Source: Streptomyces marincola
GTDB taxonomy: Bacteria; Actinomycetota; Actinomycetes; Streptomycetales; Streptomycetaceae
Direction: 5' to 3'
Length of the DNA: 64,000 bases
Assembly: GCF_020410765.1 (NCBI RefSeq)
Contig: NZ_CP084541.1
Coordinates: 5,165,001-5,229,000, forward strand
Numbering within the stretch: position 1 is the first letter of the stretch; every line of letters starts with the position of its first letter. The notes below the pieces were generated by a model. The model did no database searches and was not told the DNA's origin. It worked only from the letters and a program-made list of their open reading frames with translations. The translations under genes were made by a program, and so were the position numbers. This document shows, in pieces, positions 43,575 to 51,012 of the stretch.

Positions 43575-44249
43575 ATGAGACAAGTTCGATTGACCCGCCG
43601 GATGCATGTACTGCTGGGCGCTGCCCTCTGTGCGGTGCTGTTCACTACCGCATCCTGCTCGTCAGGAGGGGGCGAAGGCGGGGAAACTGAAGGGCGTGAC
43701 GAGTTATTTGTGTCGGCCGAAGAGGTATGCGGTGGCGTGCTGTCGCCTACGGCAGTTCGATATCTGGAAACGGCGACCGGAGGGACTGAGTTCTACACCT
43801 CTTTCCTGCCAGGTGAACCTACCGATCTGGAAAGTCTGCTCAGTGTACTGCGTGAGACGCAAGAATATGAAGAGCAGTTCTGTCGGATTCGCACTCCGGA
43901 ATCGAATCCTGCTATGCCGGCAGTGCAATTTTACTTTCGTTGGGAGCCTGCTGAACTCGTTGATGGCACGGAAAATAGTACCTTTCGGCAAGATCCCGAA
44001 GCGGCCATTTATCCCCTCGGTGTAGAGGCAGTCGCACTGCGAGAAGGGGGCGCGTGGCTCGTTTTCGACTGCCCACTGGAAGGGCGTGAGGGGCATCTAC
44101 TCAGCTCCCGTCTGCATGTCTACCCAGGCGCCGAGCCCAACGACAGGATCGGCTTGCTCAACGCGGTCTCGCGAACGGTTGCCGAGGGGTTCGGGTGTTT
44201 GGAGGAATCGCAGTTGCCCGAGGATGCGCCACCGCCGCTATCGCGTTGA
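43575..44249 (+). CDS. Tandem lipoprotein 1 of 5, TTA codon
   Basis: The 224-residue lipoprotein has a basic signal peptide and a lipobox ending TASC (about Cys28). Its mature domain has four cysteines in shared contexts: EEVCGGVLS, QFCRIRTP, LVFDCPLEGREGH and FGCLEES. It is the first of five paralogues on the same strand up to 47290, none of known family to me. Codon 44 is TTA (43704-43706), predicting bldA-dependent translation. AAGGAAGGAA precedes the ATG. The base composition is clearly less GC-rich than the surrounding core genes. Confidence 0.8.
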   Translation: MRQVRLTRRMHVLLGAALCAVLFTTASCSSGGGEGGETEGRDELFVSAEEVCGGVLSPTAVRYLETATGGTEFYTSFLPGEPTDLESLLSVLRETQEYEEQFCRIRTPESNPAMPAVQFYFRWEPAELVDGTENSTFRQDPEAAIYPLGVEAVALREGGAWLVFDCPLEGREGHLLSSRLHVYPGAEPNDRIGLLNAVSRTVAEGFGCLEESQLPEDAPPPLSR

Positions 44250-44347
44250 GGGGCGCCGCAGCACGCGGCTTTCGATCACGGCATGAGGGGGTAGTGAATG
44301 CGCCGATATGACCGTCCGCTTTGACGAGGAAGAGTGCTGCCTCTGTG

Positions 44348-45016
44348 ATGCTAATGTGCTCCGGCCCCAGCAAAGTTGGTCTGTTATCTATAGTCGTTAC
44401 CTTGGTCGCAGCTATCCTAGTTTCCTGTTCCGTGGGGCGCGATGAGGAAACTGTGACTTCGCCCGATGAGCAGTTCACGCATGCCCGTGAGGTGTGTGGC
44501 GGCGTGCTTTCTGACGTGGCGGCACGACATTTGGAAGAAGCAGCAAGAAGCGATGAGTTTCTTGCCTTGTTTCACCCCGGCGACCCCAATGATCTTGAGT
44601 CTCTGCTCAGGGTGCTACATGAGACGGAAAAGTACGAGGAGCAGTTCTGTCGCATCTATACGCCAGCGTCAGACCCTGCCATTCCGACGGTCAATTTCTA
44701 CTTTGGATGGGAACCCGCCGAACTTGTCGAACCCGTAGAGGAAAGCAGCTTGTGGGACAACCCGCGAGCGGTTCCTTATGATGTCGGAGAACTGGCTACG
44801 ACGCTCGGGCCGAGCGGTGCGCTGCTCGTTTTCGAGTGCTCAGTTGAGGGGCGTGAGGTGCATATGCTCAGCTCGCGTCTGCACGTCCACCCCGAGGCCC
44901 ACCCCGATGATCGGATCGGTTTGCTCCAGGCTGTTTCACGCACCGTTGCCGGGGGGCTGGGCTGTGTGGAGGAGTCGGGATTGACCGAGGCTGCGCCGCA
45001 GCCGCTGCCGCGTTGA
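44348..45016 (+). CDS. Tandem lipoprotein 2 of 5, TTA codon
   Basis: The 222-residue lipoprotein has a hydrophobic signal ending ILVSC and the family landmarks REVCGGVLS, QFCRIYTP, FYFGWEPAEL, LVFECSVEGRE and LGCVEESGLTE. Codon 13 is TTA (44384-44386). The start is uncertain: the ATG at 44348 aligns with the start of paralogue 4, but a GTG at 44345 or a TTG at 44321 is possible; GAGGAAGAG lies upstream. Its last 140 bp are nearly identical to those of paralogue 4, suggesting recent duplication or gene conversion. Confidence 0.78.
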   Translation: MLMCSGPSKVGLLSIVVTLVAAILVSCSVGRDEETVTSPDEQFTHAREVCGGVLSDVAARHLEEAARSDEFLALFHPGDPNDLESLLRVLHETEKYEEQFCRIYTPASDPAIPTVNFYFGWEPAELVEPVEESSLWDNPRAVPYDVGELATTLGPSGALLVFECSVEGREVHMLSSRLHVHPEAHPDDRIGLLQAVSRTVAGGLGCVEESGLTEAAPQPLPR

Positions 45017-45062
45017 TTCCCGCCATCCAAAACAGCTCCAGCGCGAAACAAGGGAGTATGAA

Positions 45063-45728
45063 GTGCATCGGTCCGGCCGTCGCTCCTTCATGAGAGGGCT
45101 TGCTGCCTCTGTCATGCCATTTTCGCTCGTTGGTGTGGCCTGTGCAGAAGGTAGTGGCGACGTGACGGGCGAGCGATCAAGGTCGGAGGTATACGTCGCA
45201 GCCGGCGAGGTCTGTGGGGGTGCTTTGTCCGGCGCGACGGAAGAGCTGATTAGTATCACCCGTTCGGAAGATTTTGAGCATCTCTTGCTGGCGGGCGAAC
45301 CGTCCGATGTGCCAGCACTCGTAGATGCGTTACAGGTTACGGATAGTCGCGAATTGGGGTTCTGCCGGCTTCTCACTCCAGCATCCCAGCCTCACCGCTT
45401 TCTGGAATTTTTCTTCGGTTGGGTGGAACGCCAGTCGGTTGATTCGAATGATTCCGCCTTGCGGGACGACCCGGTGAACCTTTTCTATGACACGGGTGAG
45501 GAAGCGGTCACGCTTGGACGCGGTGCGGCGATCTACTTTCCATGCTCGGTTGAGGGCAGGGCAGAGGAGTCAGTGAGTGTCCGTTTGGGGGTTGGCATCC
45601 AAGACGCAGGTGAGCCGGATGACCGGATAACGCTGCTCAATTCGTTGGCCCGGTCTGTGGCCGAAAGGCTGGGGTGTCTGGAGGAGTCGGCGTTGACCGA
45701 CGGAGTGCCGCAAAGACTGGAGCGCTAG
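45063..45728 (+). CDS. Tandem lipoprotein 3 of 5, TTA codon
   Basis: The 221-residue, most divergent member of the array starts with an Arg-rich signal (HRSGRRSFMRGL) and lipobox VGVAC. It keeps GEVCGGALS, GFCRLLTP, FFFGWVE, YFPCSVEGR and LGCLEESALT. A TTA codon lies at 45330-45332. GGGAG precedes the GTG start. The twin Arg (GRRSF) in the signal could allow Tat export, unlike its neighbours; the motif is imperfect. Confidence 0.78.
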   Translation: MHRSGRRSFMRGLAASVMPFSLVGVACAEGSGDVTGERSRSEVYVAAGEVCGGALSGATEELISITRSEDFEHLLLAGEPSDVPALVDALQVTDSRELGFCRLLTPASQPHRFLEFFFGWVERQSVDSNDSALRDDPVNLFYDTGEEAVTLGRGAAIYFPCSVEGRAEESVSVRLGVGIQDAGEPDDRITLLNSLARSVAERLGCLEESALTDGVPQRLER

Positions 45729-45857
45729 CCGCGGGCGGCCTGGTGACTCCGTCTCTCTTAGTTGGCGGGGGAGAAGATTGAGCGCATGGCGGGCCTTCCA
45801 GGCGCGGATGCGACTGAGTGTTTGAGCTGCTGCGCTTGGCAGCGGAGAGGGGGGGGA

Positions 45858-46538
45858 ATGGCGTTTACGCGCTCCGGGCCCAGGAAATCTGGCTTGTTAT
45901 CCATGAGTATTGCATTGGTTGCGGCTTCCCTTGTTTCCTGTTCCTTGGGAGGCGGCGAGGAAAGTGCGCCGTCGCCCGAAGAGCGATTCATATCGGCCGA
46001 AGAGGTGTGTGGCGGTGTGCTCTCTGCAACGGCCGTCCAGCATCTTGAGCGAGCGTCGAGAGCAACCGAGTTCAGTACCTCGTTCCTTCCTGGAGATCCC
46101 ACTGACCTTGAGTCCCTACTCGGGGTGCTCCGCGAGACGCAGGAGTACGAGGAGCAGTTCTGTCGCATTCGTAATCCTGCATCGGGTGACGGCATGCCGG
46201 CAGTGCAGTTCTATTTCCGGTGGGCGGGCACTGAACCCGAAGAGCGCCCAGAGGACAGTAGGTTTTGGGAGGACCCGGAAGCGGTTGTCTACGATATTGG
46301 AGAACTGGCGGTGACGCTTGGGCCGAGTGGAGCATTTCTCGTATTCAAGTGCTCGGTCGAGGGGCGTGAGGGGCATATGCTCAGCTCGCGTCTTCACGTC
46401 CACCCTGAAGCCCACCCCGATGATCGGATCGGTTTGCTCAACGCTGTTGCACGCACCGTTGCCGAAGGGTTGGGCTGTGTGGAGGAGTCGGGGTTGACCG
46501 AGGCTGTGCCGCAGCCGCTGCCGCGTTCGCTGGGATGA
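45858..46538 (+). CDS. Tandem lipoprotein 4 of 5, TTA codon
   Basis: The 226-residue lipoprotein has its signal ending in ASLVSC and the mature domain motifs EEVCGGVLS, QFCRIRNP, FYFRWAG, LVFKCSVEGREGHML and LGCVEESGLTE. The ATG at 45858 directly follows a long purine run (GGAGAGGGGGGGA), a strong start. TTA occurs at 45897-45899, in the same Leu-Leu context as paralogue 2. Its stop overlaps the start of paralogue 5 (ATGA). Confidence 0.8.
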   Translation: MAFTRSGPRKSGLLSMSIALVAASLVSCSLGGGEESAPSPEERFISAEEVCGGVLSATAVQHLERASRATEFSTSFLPGDPTDLESLLGVLRETQEYEEQFCRIRNPASGDGMPAVQFYFRWAGTEPEERPEDSRFWEDPEAVVYDIGELAVTLGPSGAFLVFKCSVEGREGHMLSSRLHVHPEAHPDDRIGLLNAVARTVAEGLGCVEESGLTEAVPQPLPRSLG

Positions 46539-47290
46539 GTCGGCGGGCACCGGGCATGTGCATATCAGAACCGAGGCATCGCGTGGTGCGGAAGGCTCTC
46601 GGATGCCTTGCCGTTGCCGCATCGCTCCTGGTTGCCGTGGGGTGCGTGGAAGGGGGCGAAGAGGGAGGCGCCGCCGGAAGTGCGGAGGAACAGTGGGTTG
46701 GGGCGGGGGACGTGTGCGAAGGGGCGTTTTCCGGAGCTGCTGCGGAACAGCTGGAGAGGGCGACCGGGGCGGTGGAGTTCTTCACGACCCAGGCGCCGGG
46801 GTATGTAAACGAGCTGCCCTCTTTGCTGGAGGCGATCCGGAATCTTGACGGATACGAGGAAGGCTTCTGTCGCATCCACGCGGCGTCCGTGGACCTGGGC
46901 GTGCCCAACCTGCGGTTTTATTTCCGCTGGGAGCCATCGGGTCTCGTCGTCGCTGAAGACGACAGTGAACTCCGGGATGATCCGGCGAACGTCTTCTACG
47001 AGCGCGGGGAAAAAGCGCTCACGTTGGGCGAGAATGATGCTTTTCTTTATTTTTCCTGCGACGTGGCAGGCAGGGAAGGGCACCTGCTGACTGCGCGGCT
47101 GCACATGAAGCCCGGGGCTGAGCCGGATGATCGGATGGCGTTGCTCAACTCCCTGTCCCGCTCTGTTGCCGAGGGGCTGGGGTGTCTGGAGGAGTCGGGG
47201 TTGACCGATGCTGATCCGCGGGAGATGGAGCGTCGGGGGACGCCGGGCGCGAATGGGTCCGGCGTCCCCGATGATGCTCAGTCGCCGTAG
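46535..47290 (+). CDS. Tandem lipoprotein 5 of 5
   Basis: The 251-residue lipoprotein has signal VRKALGCLAVAASLLVAVGC and the motifs GDVCEGAFS, GFCRIHAA, FYFRWEPSGL, YFSCDVAGREGHLL and LGCLEESGLTD. Unlike the other four, it has no TTA codon that I could find. The ATG at 46535 overlaps the previous stop codon; later in-frame starts at 46556, 46583 and 46586 would give a more usual signal length. Its 3' end overlaps the convergent broken gene by 13 bp. Confidence 0.78.
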   Translation: MSRRAPGMCISEPRHRVVRKALGCLAVAASLLVAVGCVEGGEEGGAAGSAEEQWVGAGDVCEGAFSGAAAEQLERATGAVEFFTTQAPGYVNELPSLLEAIRNLDGYEEGFCRIHAASVDLGVPNLRFYFRWEPSGLVVAEDDSELRDDPANVFYERGEKALTLGENDAFLYFSCDVAGREGHLLTARLHMKPGAEPDDRMALLNSLSRSVAEGLGCLEESGLTDADPREMERRGTPGANGSGVPDDAQSP

Positions 47291-47712
47291 CAGTTGTCCG
47301 AGAAGGAGATCACTACCGGAGCGGTCTGGACGTCCGTTCCGTCGTCGGCCCAGAGTTCCGCGATGTAATCCCCGGCGGGAGCCGCCGCGATCGACACGTG
47401 CACGTATCCGGTGAAGCCGTTGTAGCGCTCGTTTCACTCCGAGGGGTGTATCGCGCCACCATTGCTGTACGAGCCGGGGGGCAGGTTCCTGACCCCGGTC
47501 GTGATCTTGGTGTCCCAGGTCCCCTTCACCGCGGCGAGGAAGTAGGTGTTGGGCATCGACCTCTCCGGGGGGAGGCAGATCCGCTGTTCGTGACCCGGGT
47601 GGTGCACCAGTGTCCACGTGGCTGCCGAGGCCGGTGTCGCACCGGCCAGAGCGAGCGTGCAGGCGGCGATCAGGCCGGAGAGCAATCCGGCCGCACGGCG
47701 CGTCGTCTTCAT
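47278..47712 (-). pseudogene. Secreted-protein paralogue broken by in-frame stop
   Basis: The reading frame starts MKTTRRAAGLLSGLIAACTL at 47712 and reads well through NLPPGSYSNGGAIHPSE, then meets TGA at 47434-47436. In the same frame it continues NERYNGFTGYVHVSIAAAPA and on to ADDGTDVQTAPVVISFSDNC, ending at 47278. The intact paralogue at 48351-48776 has Trp (TGG) at the stop position, so one G-to-A change explains the break. The truncated product would keep the signal and the first half but lose the second cysteine. Confidence 0.8.
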
Positions 47713-47753
47713 CAGAACCTCCTGTGGGGAGCCTGGGGGCTGTCCGGAGAGGG

Positions 47754-47771
47754 GGGCGCCGGAAGGCGCCC
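47754..47771 (-). terminator. GGGCGCC-GGAA-GGCGCCC hairpin
   Basis: A perfect 7-bp stem with a GGAA tetraloop lies about 43 nt beyond the stop codon of the leftward gene ending at 47814. Confidence 0.6.
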
Positions 47772-47813
47772 GGTCGGGGTGGGCGGGCACCTTCGTGTGC
47801 AGACGTTCGTTCC

Positions 47814-48239
47814 TCAGCAGTTTTCCGAGAAGGTGATGATCACGGGGATGGACTGGGTCTCTGTCCCGTCGTCGGCCACGATCTCTGCGATGTATTCGCC
47901 CGCCGGCGCGCCCACGATCTCCACGTGGACGAACCCGACGGCGGAGGTGCCGTCCACGCTTGAGCCCGGGCCTTGCATGAGGCCGCCGTTGCTGTAGGAG
48001 CCGGGAGGCAGGTTCCGCATGGAAAGGTCGATGTCGGTCGTCCAGACTCCCTGGAACGGCGCATGCAGATAAGTGCCGTGCCATGAAGTGTTCGGCCACA
48101 GGCATACGCGCTGCTCGTGACCCGGGTGGTGCATCAGTGTCCAGGTGGCTGCCGAGGCGGGCGTCGCGCCGGCCAGGGTGAGCGTGCCGGCGGCGATCAG
48201 TCCGGAGAGTAATCCGGCCGCACGGCGGGTTGTCTTCAT
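47814..48239 (-). CDS. Small secreted protein, tandem paralogue, TTA codon
   Basis: The 141-residue exported protein has signal peptide MKTTRRAAGLLSGLIAAGTL to PASA. The mature part begins ATWTLMHHPGHEQRVCLWP and ends ITFSENC; the two cysteines probably form a disulfide. It may belong to the DUF5980 type, recalled from memory only. Leu10 is encoded by TTA (48210-48212 on the complementary strand), so bldA control is predicted. AGGAGGTAGTG precedes the ATG. Its neighbours on both sides are paralogues. Confidence 0.78.
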   Translation of the reverse strand: MKTTRRAAGLLSGLIAAGTLTLAGATPASAATWTLMHHPGHEQRVCLWPNTSWHGTYLHAPFQGVWTTDIDLSMRNLPPGSYSNGGLMQGPGSSVDGTSAVGFVHVEIVGAPAGEYIAEIVADDGTETQSIPVIITFSENC

Positions 48240-48350
48240 CACTACCTCCTGTGGGGTGACGCATGGGGGGTGGCGCCGCGCCCTCCGCTGGTCGGGTGGT
48301 GCCCGGCCGGGTCGGTCAGCGACCGTTTCGTTCAGTCGTCCGCGGGTTGT

Positions 48351-48776
48351 TCAGCAGTCGTGGGAGAAAGAAACGATCACAGGCTCGGTCTGGACTTCCG
48401 ATCCGTCGTCGGCCCAGAGTTCTGCGACGTATTCGCCGGCCGGTGCCGGCGCGATTGACACATGGACGAATCCGACGAAGGCGTTGCGGTCTTCACGCCA
48501 GTCCGAGGCGAAAATCTTGCCGCCGTCGCTGTAGGAGCCGGGAGGCAGGTCCCGGATTCCGAGGTTGATGTCGGTGGTCCAGACTCCTTCCACCGACGCG
48601 AGGAAGTAGGCGTTGGGCCACGAACCACCCGGGGGCAGGCATAGTCGTTGCTCGTGACCCGGGTACCAGGTCAGTTTCCACGTGGCCGCCGAGGCGGGCG
48701 TCGCGCCGACCAGGGTCAGCATGCAGGCGGCGATCAGTCCGGAGACCAATCCCGCCACACGGCGGGTTGCCTTCAT
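48351..48776 (-). CDS. Small secreted protein, tandem paralogue
   Basis: The 141-residue exported protein starts MKATRRVAGLVSGLIAACML and its mature part ATWKLTWYPGHEQRLCLPPG ends with VSFSHDC. It is clearly homologous to 47814-48239 and to the broken gene 47278-47712, including NLGIRDLPPGSYSDGG and AELWADDGSEVQTEPVIV. AGGAGGTTGTG precedes the ATG. Codon 10 is not TTA here. The function is unknown; the length and fold suggest a small beta-sandwich secreted during growth on solid medium. Confidence 0.78.
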   Translation of the reverse strand: MKATRRVAGLVSGLIAACMLTLVGATPASAATWKLTWYPGHEQRLCLPPGGSWPNAYFLASVEGVWTTDINLGIRDLPPGSYSDGGKIFASDWREDRNAFVGFVHVSIAPAPAGEYVAELWADDGSEVQTEPVIVSFSHDC

Positions 48777-49026
48777 CACAACCTCCTGATGGGGGGATGC
48801 AGGGGGATGCACTGCGCCAGAGGCTGCTGTGGAGCAGCTCCTCCGGTGGGGAGGTCGTCCACGAGTGTCCCGCGCGCAACAGCACTCCGACAACAGGTAG
48901 TTGAAGATTAATCCGATGGTTTTTCCTCGATCTTCGTGCCGTTCGGCGGGGCATTGTTGTCGGGTGAGAGAGTGGTCCGGCACCCCTGCGCACCTGTGCG
49001 ACGGGGGATCTGGCGGGACGAGCCGC

Positions 49027-49992
49027 ATGAATACCGGGCGGGCGGTACAACATCGGCACATGGATGCTCCTGCCGCGCGCACGTACCGCAGTTTCGCCAT
49101 GGACAGCACCAACTGGGACGGGTTCACGCGGCGCCCGGGCGACATCGTCATCTCGACCCCGCCCAAGGTGGGGACCACGTGGACGCAGCGCATCGTGTCC
49201 GTGCTCGTGTTCCAGAGCCCGCGACTCCCCGGGCCGTTGATGGACATCAGCCCATGGCTCGACGGTGCGTTCGTCCCGCGCGACACCATGGTGCGCACGC
49301 TCGAAGCCCAACGGCACCGGCGGTTCATCAAGAGCCACCTACCGGCCGACGGCCTGCCGCTCGACCCCGAGACCTCCTACCTCGTCGTCGCGCGCGATCC
49401 GCGCGACACGGCGGTGTCCGCGCACAACCACGCCTACGGGATGCATCGGAGCGCAGACGAACTGCCGCCGCCCCCGGCGGGCGACGACGTGCACACGCCC
49501 CGCCTGCCGGAGATCCCCCGCGACCTCGCGTCGTTCTGGCGCGCGTACTTCACCCGCAGCGCGTTCCCGTGGGAGCCGAACGGCTGGCCGTTCAACTCGC
49601 CCACCCGCCACCTCGCTTCGTGGTGGCACCTGCGCGACCGGCCGAACGTTCTGGTCCTGCACTACCAGGACCTGCTCGACGACCTCGACGGGCAGATGCG
49701 GCGGGTCAGCGCGTTCCTCGGTATCCCGGTCGACGAGTCGCGCTGGCCGGAGCTGGTGGCCGCCTGCCGGTTCCCCGCGATGAAGGCCGAGTGGAAACGC
49801 ATCCTGGCCGGCGGGCTCACGGCGGACATGGCGGCGCGCTTCGAGTTCTTCCACCGGGGCAGGAACGGCCAGTGGCACGACGTCTGCGAAGACCCGGAGG
49901 CCCGGGCGCTGTTCGAGGCGGCGGTCAGCGGCCTGCCGGACGACATGCGGGCCTGGCTGACGCGCACGGCGCCGATGTCCGCCCCCGCGTGA
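49027..49992 (+). CDS. Sulfotransferase (PAPS-dependent)
   Basis: The 321-residue enzyme has the 5'-phosphosulfate loop STPPKVGTTWTQR and the 3'-phosphate motif VVARDPRDTAVSAHNH, followed by PNVLVLHYQDLLDDL and ARFEFFHRG, as in the cytosolic aryl/steroid sulfotransferase family. It moves sulfate from PAPS to an unknown acceptor, possibly a specialised metabolite. The start at 49027 is preferred, with GGGACGAG upstream; ATGs at 49060 and 48901 are alternatives. No sulfate-activation genes are nearby. Confidence 0.87.
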   Translation: MNTGRAVQHRHMDAPAARTYRSFAMDSTNWDGFTRRPGDIVISTPPKVGTTWTQRIVSVLVFQSPRLPGPLMDISPWLDGAFVPRDTMVRTLEAQRHRRFIKSHLPADGLPLDPETSYLVVARDPRDTAVSAHNHAYGMHRSADELPPPPAGDDVHTPRLPEIPRDLASFWRAYFTRSAFPWEPNGWPFNSPTRHLASWWHLRDRPNVLVLHYQDLLDDLDGQMRRVSAFLGIPVDESRWPELVAACRFPAMKAEWKRILAGGLTADMAARFEFFHRGRNGQWHDVCEDPEARALFEAAVSGLPDDMRAWLTRTAPMSAPA

Positions 49993-50007
49993 TCGGCGGC
50001 TGCCCGA

Positions 50008-50051
50008 GCGCCCCCGGACCGGAACGGGTCTCCGTCCGTGACCGGGGGCGC
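50008..50051. terminator. Bidirectional hairpin
   Basis: GCGCCCCCGG (50008-50017) pairs with CCGGGGGCGC (50042-50051), with an inner ACGG/CCGT stem, between convergent sulfotransferase and small-protein genes. Confidence 0.7.
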
Positions 50052-50088
50052 GGGGCGTTCCGTGCGTGGCCCTGTGGCGCGGGCCGTA

Positions 50089-50325
50089 TCACCGGAAGGT
50101 CGGCCGGGGCGGGCGGGCGAGGCGCGGGGAGACGCGGCGGGCGGCCCACAACACGGTGGTCGACCGCAGGGTCAGGAACTCGCCGCTGGTGAATTCGAGC
50201 CGCTTGCCGCCGCCGGTGACCGCGATCATGTCCCGGACGGTGAACGCCTGCCCCCCGACCATGACTTGATCGCCACGGCGGACGTTCGCGGCGCTGATCT
50301 CCACCGCGACGAGAACCCCGGTCAC
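50089..50325 (-). CDS. Small hypothetical protein, operon member
   Basis: The 78-residue protein is VAVEISAANVRRGDQVMVGG followed by QAFTVRDMIAVTGGGKRLEF, a small beta-barrel-like pattern, and then a basic tail. I do not recognise it. The GTG start overlaps the TGA of the upstream gene (GTGA). It is the last gene of a three-gene string of tiny proteins opposite an XRE/DUF397 cluster, a common Streptomyces accessory pattern. Confidence 0.65.
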   Translation of the reverse strand: MTGVLVAVEISAANVRRGDQVMVGGQAFTVRDMIAVTGGGKRLEFTSGEFLTLRSTTVLWAARRVSPRLARPPRPTFR

Positions 50326-50639
50326 CGGGCCACCACCGCTACCGCGACCGCGAGCACCAGGGCGCAGCCGACGAGGACCTGGGCCGCCACCTCCGCCACG
50401 GCGACCGGTCGGCCGGCCGAAGCGGCACGATCGACCCGCCACGCCTTGTGCGCGGTGACCACGAACCTTCCGTGCGCAGGGCCGTTCCGCCTGGTGTGCT
50501 CGATCGCCCAGGCGCCGGCGGGCCTGGGGTCGTAGTCGGCCCAGCCGGAGGTCTCGGCGCAACCGAGGCAGACGACGCCGCCTATGCCTTCCGCGCGCCC
50601 CTCACGGAGCACCCACTCCGTGGTGTCCGCTGCGGTCAT
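50322..50639 (-). CDS. DUF7848-like small protein with C-terminal membrane helix
   Basis: The 105-residue protein has a CLGC motif, a following GAWAIEHTRRNGPAHGRF and HKAWRVDR, resembling the DUF7848 type of small Streptomyces proteins. A C-terminal hydrophobic segment (VAAQVLVGCALVLAVAVAVV) would anchor it in the membrane, which I do not remember as usual for that family. Its ATG overlaps the previous stop codon (ATGA). Confidence 0.65.
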   Translation of the reverse strand: MTAADTTEWVLREGRAEGIGGVVCLGCAETSGWADYDPRPAGAWAIEHTRRNGPAHGRFVVTAHKAWRVDRAASAGRPVAVAEVAAQVLVGCALVLAVAVAVVAR

Positions 50640-50767
50640 TCGGACTCCCGGTTGAGGTGCTCGTCGATCTCGCGGTTGAGTTGGGCGAGTTCGCGCGCCA
50701 GTTCCTCAAGAACGGGGTTCCTCCGCACCTCCGTCGTCGGCTTCTCCTGGGCCTCTTCCTCGGTCAT
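50636..50767 (-). CDS. 43-residue acidic helical peptide
   Basis: The product starts MTEEEAQEKPTTEVRRNPVL and continues EELARELAQLNREIDEHLNR, a short coiled coil. GGGAGGGT precedes the ATG at good spacing and its stop overlaps the next gene by 4 nt, which argues it is real although very short. The role is unknown. It is the first gene of the three-gene operon, divergent from the XRE regulator at 51013. Confidence 0.6.
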   Translation of the reverse strand: MTEEEAQEKPTTEVRRNPVLEELARELAQLNREIDEHLNRESE

Positions 50768-51012
50768 TTCGCTCGTACCCTCCCGCAGGAGAGGGCGGGC
50801 GGGGTAAGTTGGGTCATGTCGTCGACTTCCTCGTTGTTGATGGCCATGCCCCGGGGTGGGGGCCACCACCCGCGGGGCGCACGAAGCCGATTCGCCGTGT
50901 GAGCCGTGAACCGACCGCGTGAGTACCACTATTGCCGTCCCACGGCATTCCGTACACACCCGGACCGGGCCCAGTGGTGCCCGGGACTCGGCGTTTCGAA
51001 AGCAGGTGTTCG

